Source: Patagioenas fasciata (Eukaryota > Chordata > Aves > Columbiformes > Columbidae). Taken from it: DNA of 64,000 bases. The position numbers and the translations under genes are program-made. The notes beneath the pieces were generated by a model that had not been told where the DNA came from, searched no databases, and saw nothing but the letters and a program-made list of their open reading frames with translations. Shown here one piece after another: positions 14,901 through 27,300 of the stretch (its first letter is position 1; each line of letters opens with the position of its first letter). The stretch covers positions 40,497,501 to 40,561,500 of the forward strand of contig NC_092526.1 in the NCBI RefSeq assembly GCF_037038585.1. The letters run 5' to 3'.

Positions 14901-16757
14901 CACGTGCCCTGGCCAACATCGGCACGAGCTGCTGCAAGTATTAGGGTGATTACCAGATGTTTCTATGCTGGGCATTGCAAAAACACTTTGAATGCAATTT
15001 TTGCATTCTTCTGTATTGTTTTCTTAATTACTTTTTTTACCTCTTACCAAATGGCTAAAAGGGGCAGATTAAGCCATGCTTCAAGTTCACATCTAAAAAT
15101 GTTCTTGGGTTTCTTCTGCTGCATTTCTCCTAAACAAGAGGGGCTGGGGGGGCAAGTAATCTTACCGCTGGAACAGATGTGCCACTATCAGGTTCTTAGT
15201 GTGTGACTTCAAAGGACAAGGTTTGGGAAGGATATGAAGTGTCCTTTGCTTTGTGGTAGTTTGAAAATGCTTATTAGCATCAGGGAATGTTACGCAGCAC
15301 AACAATTTCCGAAAGCAGGAAACTTTCTGCCACTATGGAGCAATAAAGGTGTATTTAAAAAAAAAACAAAACAAAACAAACAGATTTCAGATTCGTCTTC
15401 AATATTGATTGTAGAGATCTGTTAATGAGAGATCTGTTAATGACAATGTCCAGTCACTCACTGGAGCTGAAAGGATCTCCTAATAAGGTTACCAAGTGGG
15501 ATGAAGTGATTGGTACGCTACAGTTCTATAACAATGTCTGCTCCAGGGATTATTAGTGAGGTCATTTTAAAGTAGGTGTTCCTGAAAAAGATTACTGCTA
15601 AGTCTGGAGATAACAGCACCTTGTAAACAATTGGGAGTAAAATTGGGATGAATGCACTTGAAATACTTCTTTTTACTCTGAATTGGCAGGGTATACAAGC
15701 AGCCCGGACTCACGATTTAAAGCCCTACATTATATTCATCAAGCCATCTAGCATAAGCTGCATGAGGCAGACTCGGAAAAATGCCAGGATCATTACAGAT
15801 TATTATGTGAACATGAAATTCAAGGTGAGATTTGGGAATAGGAGAGACTGAGCTTATTATTCTTAGACTGTGTTTAGAATATAATGCATTCTACTATGTT
15901 ACTATGATAACTCTTTAAAAAAGATTATTATGTCTTCAGGATCAAATCTAAATCATTGTTGTCTCTTTCTGTTTGGTTTGTTGGGATTTTTCTTCTCCCT
16001 CTAGGTTTGTTTAAAGCAGAAGGGCTGTAATTTGTACCCAGGGGACTGAGACATTTTGCTTCCAAATGTCTTTAAAGATGGGCTATGTCATATATTTTTG
16101 TTTGAATTAACTGCGTTGTGACAAGATTTGAGTCAACACATACATTCCCCGTTTGCACTGAAATATCTGGAATGTGCTTCATTCAGTAATTTAATCAAAT
16201 TTTTTGTGTTATTTCATGTATGCTTAATGACAGTATCTATGTCAACTCTACACTAAGTTCTGTAGGTAAAACAGATTCTGCCTGTAGGAAACGCATATCT
16301 TGTATTTCCGTTGTGTCTAGTGCATTGTCACAACCGTTTCCATGCAAATCAGAATCAAGTTTAGCATCTTAAAATTTTGGAGGTGTCAATCCATAACTGT
16401 ATCTGGAAATGAATTGTGATGGCTATGGCAGAAAGAAACCCACAAAATGTGGAGCGAGAACACAAGCATTAGTGGGTTTGCCTTCCAGCCCCTCACATCC
16501 TCTGCCAACTCTTGTCACCAGAATAACCTTCCTAACACTTTCTGGCCTTACTCTGTCTCTCACAGGAAGAAGATTTGCAGGAGATGGAAGATTCAGCTAA
16601 GAAAATGGAAGCTCAGTTTGGTCAATTCTTTGATCAAGTGATTGTGAACGACGATTTACAAGAGGCATCCGCTCAGCTGCTGTCCGCGGTCCATCGCGCG
16701 CAGGACGAGCCCCAGTGGGTCCCTGCGGTATGGATCTGCTCAGAGACTCAGCCCTAA
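678..16757 (+). CDS. MPP4: MPP4 (MAGUK p55 family member 4), 3' part, 18 coding exons
   Basis: MAGUK scaffold of photoreceptor synapses; the 5' end lies left of the window. Coding exons: 678-758, 1293-1424, 1558-1639, 2748-2833, 3793-3864, 4301-4497, 5277-5341, 5769-5786, 6674-6712, 7167-7187, 8304-8318, 9803-9844, 10625-10795, 12453-12533, 13437-13530, 14264-14372, 15690-15824, 16566-16757 (stop TAA). All phases agree and give 543 residues. Domains in order: end of L27 ([10 protein letters not shown]), PDZ ([22 protein letters not shown]), SH3 ([24 protein letters not shown]), an acidic linker made of tiny exons, then a guanylate-kinase-like domain ([21 protein letters not shown]). The P-loop reads [10 protein letters not shown], without the usual Lys, as I recall for MPP4, so it is presumably non-catalytic. 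About 95 N-terminal residues of the human protein are not in the window. Close resemblance to human MPP4 over the whole length makes the identity firm. Confidence 0.96.
1293..3864 (+). CDS. MPP4: MPP4 PDZ-domain exons (four exons)
   Basis: Exons 1293-1424, 1558-1639, 2748-2833 and 3793-3864 encode the linker after L27 and the PDZ domain. The carboxylate-binding loop region reads [13 protein letters not shown]. The second half reads [19 protein letters not shown] and the last strand [12 protein letters not shown]. The glycine codon at 1639/2748 is split across the intron. A (CA)n tract begins about 50 bp after the donor at 2834. Confidence 0.94.
2884..2932 (+). repeat. (CA)n microsatellite in an MPP4 intron
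   Basis: About 21 uninterrupted CA units followed by GCACAC. It lies 50 bp downstream of the PDZ exon donor. ORFs reading through it on either strand (poly Cys-Val or His-Thr) are artefacts of the repeat. Confidence 0.97.
4301..4497 (+). CDS. MPP4: MPP4 SH3-domain exon
   Basis: One 197-nt exon holds nearly the whole SH3 domain. It opens with [15 protein letters not shown] after a TTTACCAG acceptor and ends in NHLLK plus two bases of an Arg codon before GTAAAG. The ALWWQARK strand and GLIPSNHLL end are typical of the MPP family. Exon 5277-5341 continues with [10 protein letters not shown], the hook region before the GUK domain. Confidence 0.94.
5769..5786 (+). CDS. MPP4: MPP4 18-nt microexon
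   Basis: Exon 5277-5341 ends in phase 1 (ATA T). Joined directly to exon 6674 (AG GAT GAC) it would create a TAG stop. Between them an 18-nt stretch flanked by GGGCAG and GTAGGA restores the frame and gives [18 protein letters not shown]. The human protein has a similar LSISMEEEDDMKIDEK. The length, phase and protein match make this a convincing microexon, although no transcript was seen. Confidence 0.85.
7167..7187 (+). CDS. MPP4: MPP4 21-nt microexon
   Basis: Flanked by AACAAG and GTAAGT. It encodes DEETFES with a split Asp codon at its start, identical to the human stretch DEETFES. It belongs to the acidic hook linker between SH3 and GUK. Confidence 0.88.
8304..8318 (+). CDS. MPP4: MPP4 15-nt microexon
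   Basis: Flanked by GTGCAG and GTAACA. It encodes EELKE across its boundaries, matching human EELSE in position and phase. The next exon (9803-9844) continues with [13 protein letters not shown]. Confidence 0.85.
10625..16757 (+). CDS. MPP4: MPP4 guanylate-kinase-like domain exons and C-terminus
   Basis: Exons 10625-10795, 12453-12533, 13437-13530, 14264-14372, 15690-15824 and 16566-16757. The domain starts around [19 protein letters not shown]. The degenerate P-loop [10 protein letters not shown] spans the second intron. The GMP-binding-like segment follows ([20 protein letters not shown]), then [10 protein letters not shown], the lid helix region [15 protein letters not shown], and the end [13 protein letters not shown] before TAA. 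Exon 10625-10795 is GC-richer than its neighbours. Confidence 0.94.
11830..12130 (+). mobile_element. Old CR1 LINE 3' fragment in an MPP4 intron
   Basis: A decayed CR1 tail in sense orientation. One frame around 11900-11990 gives [19 protein letters not shown], close to the conserved C-terminal motif of CR1 ORF2. It is followed by a CR1-like 3' end (GGTTGGACTCTCTGAGGTC) and degenerate ATTCTGTGATT repeats at about 12108-12125. It is clearly more diverged than the TRAK2 copies. Boundaries are approximate. Confidence 0.75.
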
Positions 16758-16992
16758 TTCTGAGCAGCAGGCAGCTCCCGAAAGATTACAGCTTATGTTT
16801 CACTTCAAGAATAATCCTAATGTCAGGATTGCAAGAATTTATCTTTGTATGTGAGGGATTTGGAAGAGGATTAGGGAAGAAGCTGCTACAGGACATAAAA
16901 TCACACAATGTTCTGTGTAGCTCTTCAACTTGTGTTATAGTTGCATCCACTTTTATAAAAGAAAAAAAATATTGTGAGCACTCAATTACAAG

Positions 16993-16998
16993 AATAAA
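16993..16998 (+). terminator. MPP4: MPP4 poly(A) signal
   Basis: AATAAA 236 bp after the MPP4 stop codon, the first canonical hexamer downstream. A 3' UTR of about 250 bp would end close to position 17020. Confidence 0.6.
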
Positions 16999-17019
16999 GA
17001 AAAATCTATTTTGTTGCTT

Positions 17020-17930
17020 GTATCTGCATAATTTGCTTGTACATAGCTACAGCAATTCCTTTCTATTATTATTATTATTACAATCATTCTGGTACTGTGA
17101 TACCTGTGCATTCTGGAGGCCTTAGTGACAAACAGTATTTGGTCAGCATGCTCTTTTAGCGTGCTGTCTCTGAGCCAAGAGTGTTATTTTGAAGGTATTG
17201 GTTTGCTGCTTATCCTTCTTTCCATTTAAGATGAGAGTGGTGGTGTCACAGTAAAAGTGACGCTAGAAACCACACTTACCTTCACAAGACATGTACCATG
17301 TCATTTCTGTTGTTCTGTCAGCTCAAGCGAGTAAAAACTGGCGGAGCAACTGCTGGAACAGGGCAAAGAAAGTTGGAAGCCTCTTTTCCTTTTGCTTTCT
17401 CTCCAGCAGCATGTTCTCTTCATCCAACAGTGCTGTTGGCATACCTTACCTTAAAGGGAAACCAATACAATCAATTTGAACAGTCTAGAAAGAGATTATT
17501 CAAAGCCAAATATTGCAGCTATCAGTATGCCTGCTTGTTCTAGAGTCAGGCCTAATATTCTCTGTGTAGAGGTACAACTGGAGAGACCGGAGTCCCAATA
17601 TGTCTGTGGTAAGTACAGAGGGAGGGTGACAGTGGTTCTGGGTGGGTGCTGCTGGTCCATGACCAGCACCCTACTTCTGCCTAGTGCTGCATCTGTCCAC
17701 TCTTTCTCCTTGCTTGTTTTTCATGTGTTTGCTTACAGACAGATCTGCTTCCACTATTAGAAAAGACAGATGTTCTCACTAGAGTTTCCTTTGTGTGCAT
17801 TTGTGCTGGAACAAAATTTTATCACGTTTATTTTATACTTTTTTTTTTCTCTCCGTTTGCCATGTATAACTTCATTTTGCAAATTGTGTTCGTGCCTGCA
17901 AGCTAAAGGAGGCTCAGACCTGCGTGCAGT
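17020..17930. other. Intergenic spacer between MPP4 and TMEM237
   Basis: A short spacer between the MPP4 3' end and the TMEM237 CpG island. It holds a small TTA-rich run at about 17065-17080. I see no conserved coding sequence, RNA gene or recognisable repeat. Confidence 0.5.
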
Positions 17931-17934
17931 AGAT

Positions 17935-18300
17935 TTTTGCTCCCCGCGGTCCAAGGACCCCGCAGCGGGATTCGAACCCGGGGATCAGGAGGAGGCCGGG
18001 CCCCCCGCTCACGTGGCCGCGGGGTGGGCGGTGGTTGGTCCCCGCGGAGCCCGGCGGAGCGGCCCATGGCGGCGGCCGGGCCCACGGCGGCGCGGCGGCC
18101 GGGCCCCGGCGGGGTGAGGGCGCGGCCGGGCCGGGAAGGGAAGGGAAGGGCGGCAAAGCGCCGGCGGCCGCAGCCCTGGGCGAGCACCGCCGGCAGCTCG
18201 GGCCGGCCCGGGGCTGGCGGGCGGGCTGTGGGAGCGGGGCGGGCCCTCGACTGCCCGCAGGCCGGGGCTGGAACAGGCGCACGGGCGAACGTTTGCTGGG
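17935..18300 (+). promoter_or_regulatory. TMEM237: CpG-island promoter of TMEM237
   Basis: An abrupt rise in GC and CpG density surrounds the presumed first exon. A palindromic E-box CACGTG lies at 18010-18015, about 50 bp before the start codon. I see no TATA box and no convincing RFX X-box, which might have been expected for a ciliary gene. Confidence 0.75.
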
Positions 18301-21300
18301 GGCTCAAGCAAGGATTTCCGCATTGTTGGCATATTTTCATCCATATATAAGTATCAAAATATTTTCATTCATATACAGCTCTCAAAAAATACTCAAGTAT
18401 GCAAAGCTTTCAATCTGTAAAGCCTGTAGTTAAACCTTCGGGTTTGTACCCGCCCCCGGGTGCCACCTCGCAGGGCACCAGGCTCTCCACACTGGAAGCG
18501 AAGGCGCGTTCTGCTGGCGGGAACGCCCAGGGGGGTGTGTAGTTTGTTTTTCCCCCTCCCGAGCGGCAGTTGCGGGTGTGTTCCGCCGCCCTGTGCCGGT
18601 CATGTGCGAACACAGGGGTTGCGGGAGACCGGGCGCCAGGGGCACCGTGGCTACGTTGGAACTCGGCAGTTCTGTCACTCCTGAAATGGACCTGCGAACC
18701 CGCGCCCAAACTCACTTACCTTGGAGCTTGGAGTGGGTCCCTTCAGACTTCCAAGACTCTACAAACTACAGGAGTGAAGCTGGTATTTGTGTGGCAGAGT
18801 TGGGGACTTCAGTACAGATGGGGCAGCAGAGTGTTTGCCACTGCCTGCTTACATGGGGCTTCCTTTGTCGCAAGGAATAAACAATACAGAACTCAATTCG
18901 CTTTTCAGTTTTGCAGAAGGTAACAGGTACCACAGAACACATACACAGGCAGTGTACGCTGTATAAAAAGGGGGTTTTTCTTTTTTTAGATTTTAGGGTT
19001 TTTTTTAAATAAGAGCTATCCTAAACGTTTAATAATTGCTGCCACAAGAACGTGGGACACAAGGGTTGTGAGTTCTGCTCTCGGTGCTGGTCTCTACCTG
19101 TTAAGTGGCGCTTGCTGTCAGGTCTTCAGCGTGGCCAGAACACGGGAGAGATTTGAGGCCTAATCCTGCCAAAACCCGTCCTTGCACGAGGGGTCTTGTT
19201 CGTTTGGGCCAAACCCAGCTATGTCAGACTTGCTCACTGGGTCCTGTATGGAGCTACTACAGGTTTTGCAGTGCAAGTAACGTTTGCTGCCCCAGAACAG
19301 GCTGCTGTTTTTCAAAGGGGAGTAGAGCTGGGCCCTAACCGGGGCGGGAAGGTTCACGTCCAGCTAATCCTGGCTCCTGGAAGCTTATTTTTAGTTCAGA
19401 ATTAGCCGCGGTTCAGCGTGAGCAGCGTGAGGGAGTGGAGAACAGTTCACAGTGCCTGTGTCAGGGAACAGCTTCAAATGATATGGGAAAGAAGCAAGTG
19501 GTAAGTTTGTGGGGCCTTGAATCTTGCCAGTCTTACGGACTTTTTCGTTTCTCATAGCAGCTGAATTTTGGGAGCGTGGGAGATATTTATTCCTGTATAC
19601 TCTTTCAATGTAGTTGTATCATACAAAGTCTGAAAGCAAACCGTCTGCCTTTTTCCATATGAGACAAACTGCAAACGCTCGGTTTTAGACTGTTAATAAG
19701 AGATACTTGCTTTTAGATTTTAGTTGTGTATGGCCTGCTGGTAAATATTTTCAAAATAATATGAAAATTAATATTTTCTCATATTTTAATGCATTTTTCA
19801 TAAATAAGCTTATTTTTTTTATTGTTTTTACTTAATATTGTTCTGAATTTAGAACCTCATTAACAGAAGATACTTGGCTCATGCTATATACTGTGCAAGT
19901 ATATTGAGCATATAAATTATCATATTATTTTGATATTTAAATGGAAGGACACATAAGCTTTCCAAGGCACACAATACCTTACGTGAAAAGTGGCAATTGT
20001 TCAAGTGCAGTTGAGGTGCAAGCTGCGCCTTGTACACAGCTGCGAGGTACTTGTCCCATCAGAACTCTGGCAAAACCTTATTTATTCCTGCGTGGTGCTG
20101 AGCACTCGTATGTAACATCTCCATAAGGAGCCTCTCGCTATTTAAGAGGCATCCGAACCAAAACATAGGCGGCGTGTTCTGCCCATATGCGGAAATAGCT
20201 GTTTTCTGTGGTTTAAGTGGTGCTCAGTGGGGTGGTTTTGGACTTACCAAAGTTGACTCTTGTCCCTGTCTTGTCTCGCAGTGCCCACCTCGTGCCCTCC
20301 CTCCAGTGCCAAGGTAAGAGCGGTTGGTTCCGTGGCAGCGATCGTGCTTCTGTACTGCAGCATCCTTGAAAGTAATGAAATTAACAGAAATAAGTTGAAT
20401 AGATATCTGAATAGTAATACCAGCTGTAAAAAATATTTGCTTTGCTTGCTAGTTTGTTGTACCTGATCCCTTTACAAGAAATGCAAAACATTTTAAAGTT
20501 TTACAGAGGCCAAAAAATTTGCTAGACATATTAGCTCAGTTTTAATGCTCTGAGAGATAAACCCCTTAAAAAGTTTCAGTTTCGGTTTTATTAACATCTA
20601 CTTTAGTTTTACGGATGTCCCTCTTTTTGATCTCTCCTTCCTTCCCTTTTTGTTTCATGTTCTTCAGTGTATTTGAATCACGAATCCTTCAGAACAGGAA
20701 TGTCTGAAGTTAGACTAGGTATTCTTTAATAGAGGTATATATAGGTGCATACCAGTTTGACATGATATAGGGTGACATTTGGCTGTTTTTTTTCCAGTGC
20801 CCTAGTGAGCAGTGTGGAAGGAAAGGCAATTACATGGTTCTTAGGACATGTACTTCAGAATTCCTTTGAAGTACATAAAAGCAAATACGATGTTCATGAT
20901 TGACGATAGTGTGTTTTTAGTAATGTATGCACTGAGATGTTTCATAACTTTTGTCGGTTTGTTACGTATCAGGCATACGTAAGACAAGTTTTAATTAGCC
21001 AGGTAATGAAGGCTTTTAATCTGATCCACAGCTAGCCAATCAGGAGGCTGTGCATAGTCACGGACAAAGTGCTGAGTCTTGACGATGCTTCGTACCCTTA
21101 ACCCTGTTGTACACGGCTGCTCATAAGGAGAACTGGGAGCGGGGATGAGGAAGTGAATCACAAAAGCAATTGCTTCCAAACTAACCTTCTGCTCATCTTT
21201 GTTCCTTTTACACTGCGCTTCAACCCCTTTTTCTCCTCAAACGTGAAGTGGAAGCCAAGGTGAGTTATTCTGGCATTAAAGAGAATTATAAACATCAGTA

Positions 21301-24300
21301 GTTCCTTTGGGTGTCACTTCATCCTCTCTTTAAACATAGGCCCTGTGCTTTTCCTCAACGCAGGTTAATGGCTTAATCTGCATGGATACCTGTGCTGCTG
21401 TTGCTAGAACTGTCTGTTGGTTTTCTTTGTTCATTGTTTGCTATTTCTGTATTGAATCAAGGTAATGGGAAGGTAACTGTGCTGTAAACAAGAAGTTCAT
21501 TCTTCAGACCATTAGTCACAGTATTTCAGTTTTCCACTTAACACACGTGCATGTGCGTATTTAGCTTCCATTGCACATAAGACAGATCTCCTGGCCTGTT
21601 TCCCTGCCATCTCTGCCCTCCTGCTTGTGTGAACTGGTGAATTGTCATCTTATCTGTAAAAGGTGGAGGATACCTTCACTTGTAAAAAGAAATCCCCCCG
21701 CTTAACTAGCAGTAGAGTGGCTGTTAAAAAGGGAAGATGGAGGTTTCGCCATGCTGTGCACCTCTGCTTCTGTTTTATGTCCTGCAGATGAAATTCCGCT
21801 CAGTCGTCCCAAAAAAAGGAAGTCCAAAGGGAAGACTCCGCTAGGTAAGGTCCTGCCGAGACTGGAAACTCTGTTTGTAATCCTGGGTGAGATGTGCGCT
21901 GTAGCCAAGCTTCTGACAGATACACAGGTTGCACTCTTGGACTATTTTGAAATAGTGTTCTTGACTAATGTATTACGATTGATTTTGTATTGAACGACTG
22001 CAGCCTTTTTCCCAAAGCGGTGTCATTTTAGAACAAGTCTGTAATGCTAACTGAGGTCAACTTGTTCCATCCTTTGCTCTTTGACCCTCGATCTGTTCCT
22101 GCTACTGCCAATACAACGTCTTGATACTGAGCGTTGTTATGTTCAAATGTGTTAAGTGCTTGAAGTTTTGAATGAATTCAGATAAAACTTGTTTAACAAA
22201 CTGGCTCAATTTTAGACCTTGGCCGAACAGAGTCACAAGTTAATCATTCCATTACCATCGAAGAGTTAAAAACCTAATACCTGACTAACACCAGAGCTTT
22301 GTATTGTTACAAGAAGCAGATCTGCAAACCAAACATGTCATTTTAAGCAATACTTTGATAAAGCAGAGTGGGTTGATAGAATCTGGTGGATTTCTGTAAA
22401 CCAGTTGATCCTATGACTTGAGACCATATGATGCTTTGATAAGTAAACCTCCTTTATTTGCTTAAAAGAGTGTAGAACTGAGGCCTCACTGAAAGAGCTT
22501 TGAACGCAACAAGTAGAGCTGTTGCTAGCAGGGCTTCCCAGGGATGAAGTTCTGTTTCCTGTTGTTTGCAGTGAGCTGAATGATGGCACAAACTACACCT
22601 TGGCTTTCACCATTACTTTCGTGGTTAATTTTGCATTTTGGCACAGAAAACCTCTCTAAAAGGTGGGAAAAACTATGCTTGAAATGAAAACAAAAAACAG
22701 ATTCAGTCATTTTAAAAAAACCCGCAGTACTTGAAAGAGCTATGAAAAGGCAGATGTGATGTGGAATGGAGAAGTGACTTCCTGCTTCTAATCATGCAAA
22801 TCAGTGCTACTGCTGCTAGAATATTTGCTGAATTCATGTTAACTTCTCATGGAAATGTAGCTCCTCCAAGGTGTAGTAATTAATTTCTTAGACTGGAGCA
22901 AACCTCCTTCAGTGTTGTTTTATTCTGCTCCTCCTTTGTTCTTGTGGTGTTGGTTTAGCATGATATTACCCCATTTTGCCTTAGCGTGCATCTGTGTGAA
23001 TCAGCTTGTAACAAACTCTTAATTTTTCTTGTCCCTTGCGTTATGATTTTTGCATGTAGAAGGGAAAAATATAGCAATATAGTTCTTTCCTGTGGTAGAT
23101 TTCCTTTGTCAGTCCTCTGTCGTGTGCCCAAATGGGAATTGTGCTGCTTCTTGGATGCTTAAATTTCCTCCTGGGCATGAAACGGTCAGGGTGGAAGGAG
23201 GGGTGTCAGTTATCACCTTGTATATTCTTCCTTATCACATCTGTTTCTCAACTCTTCCGGTTTTTAGCCAATACATTTACCTCTCAGCTATAAGCCGGGC
23301 AAATCTGGAGGTTCTGCACAGTGTAGCAAAGGGCAGCTCTGAATTAAGGTGGCTGGATCTTTTCATCTGGTTTTCAGACGGCATCGTCCAAGCAGCTGTT
23401 CGCCGGCAGTCAGAGAGCAGCGAGCCCCTCACTCCTGAGCCTCCCGGGGGCCCTCCGCGGAGGAAACGCAAGAAGAAGAAAGCACCTGCTGGTATGGGGA
23501 ATAATTGTAGACTGGAAAGAGCACTGAGTAAAACTTGGTAACGCAGACACGTAATTGGCCGACTTGTATCGTGGCTTAAAACATTTAAATTCCCGTGCTT
23601 TTGGACATAGAACAGCTGAAAGTAATCTCTGAGTGAATGGTAGCTTTCTGTTTCTGCTTTCAGATTCCATAGGGTACAAACGTTCATGCAAATAATGAAA
23701 TAATGGCAATATGGTTTTTGAAGTGATAAAATAGATCCTTTATCTCATTTAAAACTCAGAAGAGCATGACTTTTTTGCCACTGTGTTTATATCATAACTG
23801 TTCATGTATTTAAGTGAACGTATTTCCATTTTTATGAAAGCTGTGAAACTTCCATGTGGTTTATTTTAAATCTTCAGATTCGGAGACCTCTTTTACCCAG
23901 CAGAATGTCGCATCCTTATTTCAGAATGGAAATGGCATGGATGTCCCTGAAGCTGAAGAAACAGGGATCCGCAAACAGAGGAAAAGATCCAAGTGAGACA
24001 AAACTAGTACAGCCCATCAGTCGGGATAACCGATAGTGAACATCACTGAGTAGCATTTTACATTGTCACATTGCAAAGACAAACAGTCTGGAAGCCCACG
24101 ATCCCGTTCAGCCTGTGCAATATATTGTGGGTGTGCCGTTCTTTCCAGGGTTCAGATCTAACGTTCCTCACTTGTTTGTTTTACACGTACCTGGACGCAT
24201 TACAGTTCTGTATACATTTACATGAGCCTCATATTTCAGTCACATGCATGAGAAAATCAGAATGTGTAACTGCTTTATTTCATTCTTACTACCTTTATTG

Positions 24301-27300
24301 TAATTTTATGAGAAACTTGACTGCTTTTTTGTCCTTTTTAATTGTCTTTTCTTCAAGAACGACGCCTTTGAATCATTTTGGTCACCTTTCTAGCAAGACC
24401 ATCCATTTTCTTGGCCTTGTGTTTAGCCTGTATATTTTTTTTCTAAGTGTTAATCTCCTGATGTGTGTTTCTTCCCACCTTATTGGCTTGACACAGGAAG
24501 GAATTGAAATAGGAAAAAATAAAGAAGGATTAGCTTTATGGTTTTAATTAACTAACTCCATAACAACTTCAGTTGTTAAAATTATAAATGGAGGTGGTAT
24601 TAGAGAGGTTGGTAGCCTGATTGGTTCGCATCAGTCAAGTTAGACATGTTCGATGTTGAGGTTTTACATTTGCCTTCTTGTTCTTTCTCTGCCCCGTTGT
24701 GCGTTCTGTGCTGGGAGGAAACCTCGGCCAGCCGAAACGCAGGCTTCCAATGACCTGGAGGTGGGCGAGGAGGACATCATCGACGACAAGGACTGGAAGA
24801 GCCCAGAGCAGCACCCCGTGTTTGCTGCGCCCACCGGAATCAGCCGGCCTGTTAGCAAAGTGTTTGTGGAGAAAGATCGTAAGTGCTTCTTGGGATTTGA
24901 ATAATTCAAGGACATCGTCGCAACTAAAGGAAGCAGTGTTGTATTTACAATCCAAATACCGCATTAATGGGAAGAATTAAAGATTTCCAGCACAAAAATT
25001 ATTTGGAAATAAATATACATTTTAATTTTTCAACAGTGAATATTAGTGGTGCTGTGCTGGCATATTTAGTTGAGTTTTTGAATTCCATACGGTGTGTGAA
25101 AAAGGCTGTCATAGTACCTAGAGAAGAAAGTATCATTTACTATATTGCAAAAAATCTTCAAGTGGAATTTTTGGGGGGTTTGGTGGGAGTGGTTTGGTTT
25201 TGTTGTGGGTTTTGGTTGGTTGGTTGGTTGGGTTTGTACCCGGGAACACTGAGTAATTATCCAAAATGCTTTGCACATTCTAAAATCCATAGCGTGACCC
25301 AGCAGGGTGCATCACCCTGACAAAGGGCACGATGTGGGAGGAGAAACTTTCTGATGGAACTTCTGATGCGTACAGCTTTTTAACACCAATAACTATGACT
25401 GTAGAAATGATGATGGAAGGTAACAGCACTTTCTAAAACTACTTTCCTCATTCTTTCAGGGTGTTTTCAAGCAATTGACCGTGCAGAATGGATTAAAACC
25501 ACTGAAAATACCAACGTACTTATGGATGTGGAGGCTTCATGGACTACCAGAGATGTCGCCCTCTCGGCGCACCGAATTTTCAGGTGAAGGATAAACATTT
25601 AATGTAAATAAGCAGAAATCAGGGTCGTTTTTTTTCCTCTTCTCCCTTAAAGCTAGCGCTTTGTCTCTATCATTGTGATGTATCTTTATTGCTTTTGGAT
25701 ATTCCCAGTAAATGGTGGTTTGGGATGGAACAGGTATAAAGCTTCTCAGTCCTCTAGCTTTTAGTATTTGTTGACAAGAATATTTCTAGTCTAGACTGAT
25801 CACATGTGAAATGCAACTTACAAGAAGAATAACTAGGGAAGTCATATTGCAAAGATTCAGACAAAATCTGAATAGCAAGAGATTGATCAGATAACAAACC
25901 ACTAGAGACCTACAGAAAAAATGTGTTACAAAATGAGATTCACCCATCAGCTGTAATCTGACCAGTATAAAAATCCTTGAATTCAGGTGGTTTGCAAAGA
26001 AGAATCCTGGCTGGTGAAACAGAGGGATGAGTGAAATTGGACTGGGCTATAAGCTTGCACACAATAGCAAAAAATATTGCTTTTTAATATGTGTTTGCAT
26101 TGTGGGAAGATGACAGCCATTTTCTTCTCTGGTGTAATTTATCTGGAAGCCTGTGTTTCCTTCTCAGCTTTTTCGTAGCAAGAAAGGTAGTGAAAAGACT
26201 GATGCAAGGACAAGTTTAAGAGCATTGCGTAAGGTGGAAAGCTTGGGAAGCTACAAGCAAAATGGGAGAGTGCAGCCAGTGAAAGGATTTGATTCTGGTA
26301 ACAGTAATGAAGTGGTGATAGGATCAGGCAAAACATGTTGGTGTTCTTTGAGCGCTCAGGTACTGGGGCAGTCTGTCAAGGGAGGGAGCAGGAGTCCCAT
26401 TGCTTAGACTTTTTAGAACATGATCAGAAAGGCACCCAGAAACAATTTGAAAGGGATCCTGACACAGCAGTGGAGTTGAACTGATGGATTCATAGGCCTT
26501 TTCTGTCTGTAATTCTTTACTCATTCGAGGTGCTAACCTTGCTTAATGTTCTTTTCTCCATTCAGGGTGATTGGACTCTGGAGCCAGGGCTTCCTTGCTG
26601 GCTATGCTGTATGGAACATCATTGTTATCTACATTTTGGCAGGAAATCAGCTTTCCATGATTTCTAACCTGCTCCAGCAGTATAAGACACTAGCATACCC
26701 AGCTCAAAGTTTGCTCTATTTTTTGCTGGCTATCAGTACAGTGTCAGCCTTTGACAGGTGAAGTATGTTTGTATTTGAAAGGTGTACGTAATTTGTGCGC
26801 AGCGTGTTCCTTTCTCCTTCCTCTGGCACATTTTGATGTGCTGTTGATGATTTAATATGATAGACTTAAAAGGATGATTTTACATATGGCTGGCTCTACA
26901 GATAAAAGGTGCACTTGTGCCTTCAGACCTTTGTACTCATTTCTGTCTGTTGCCTGCAGCTGTGCTTCAACACGCCTGTGCTGTTTGGGTGATCATTAGG
27001 TGAAACGGGAGAGCTGACCTGGTTGTTTCTTTGCGGGGAGAGGGGTGGAGGTTTCTGTCAGGTTACTCTTCATGTGACTCCATTTGCAGTCAGATTAGCA
27101 CCAAGGCTGTGTGAGCAGTTTTACTGTTTTAGCTGGGCTTTCTATATTACAGCTTAAGAGTGGGAAAGACCAGAAAAAGGAGCAAAAAACACGACAAACA
27201 GAGTAGATTCATAGATGTTTCTTTTAGTGACAGGTAGTGTCCACCACAGCATGGTAAGCCAGGGCAGAAGTCCGTTCGATGATGGAAATTGTGACTTTAT

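Noticed and set aside
17941-18030. tRNA-like sequence on the - strand (B-box-like GGTTCGAATCC and a possible 7-bp acceptor stem)
   Set aside because: The A box is absent, no anticodon arm can be drawn, the span is only about 67 nt and there is no T-run terminator. GC-rich promoter sequence explains the pairing.
17935-18350. Several overlapping ORFs of 110-145 codons on both strands
   Set aside because: Shadows of the TMEM237 CpG island; only the short frame from 18066 fits the spliced gene.
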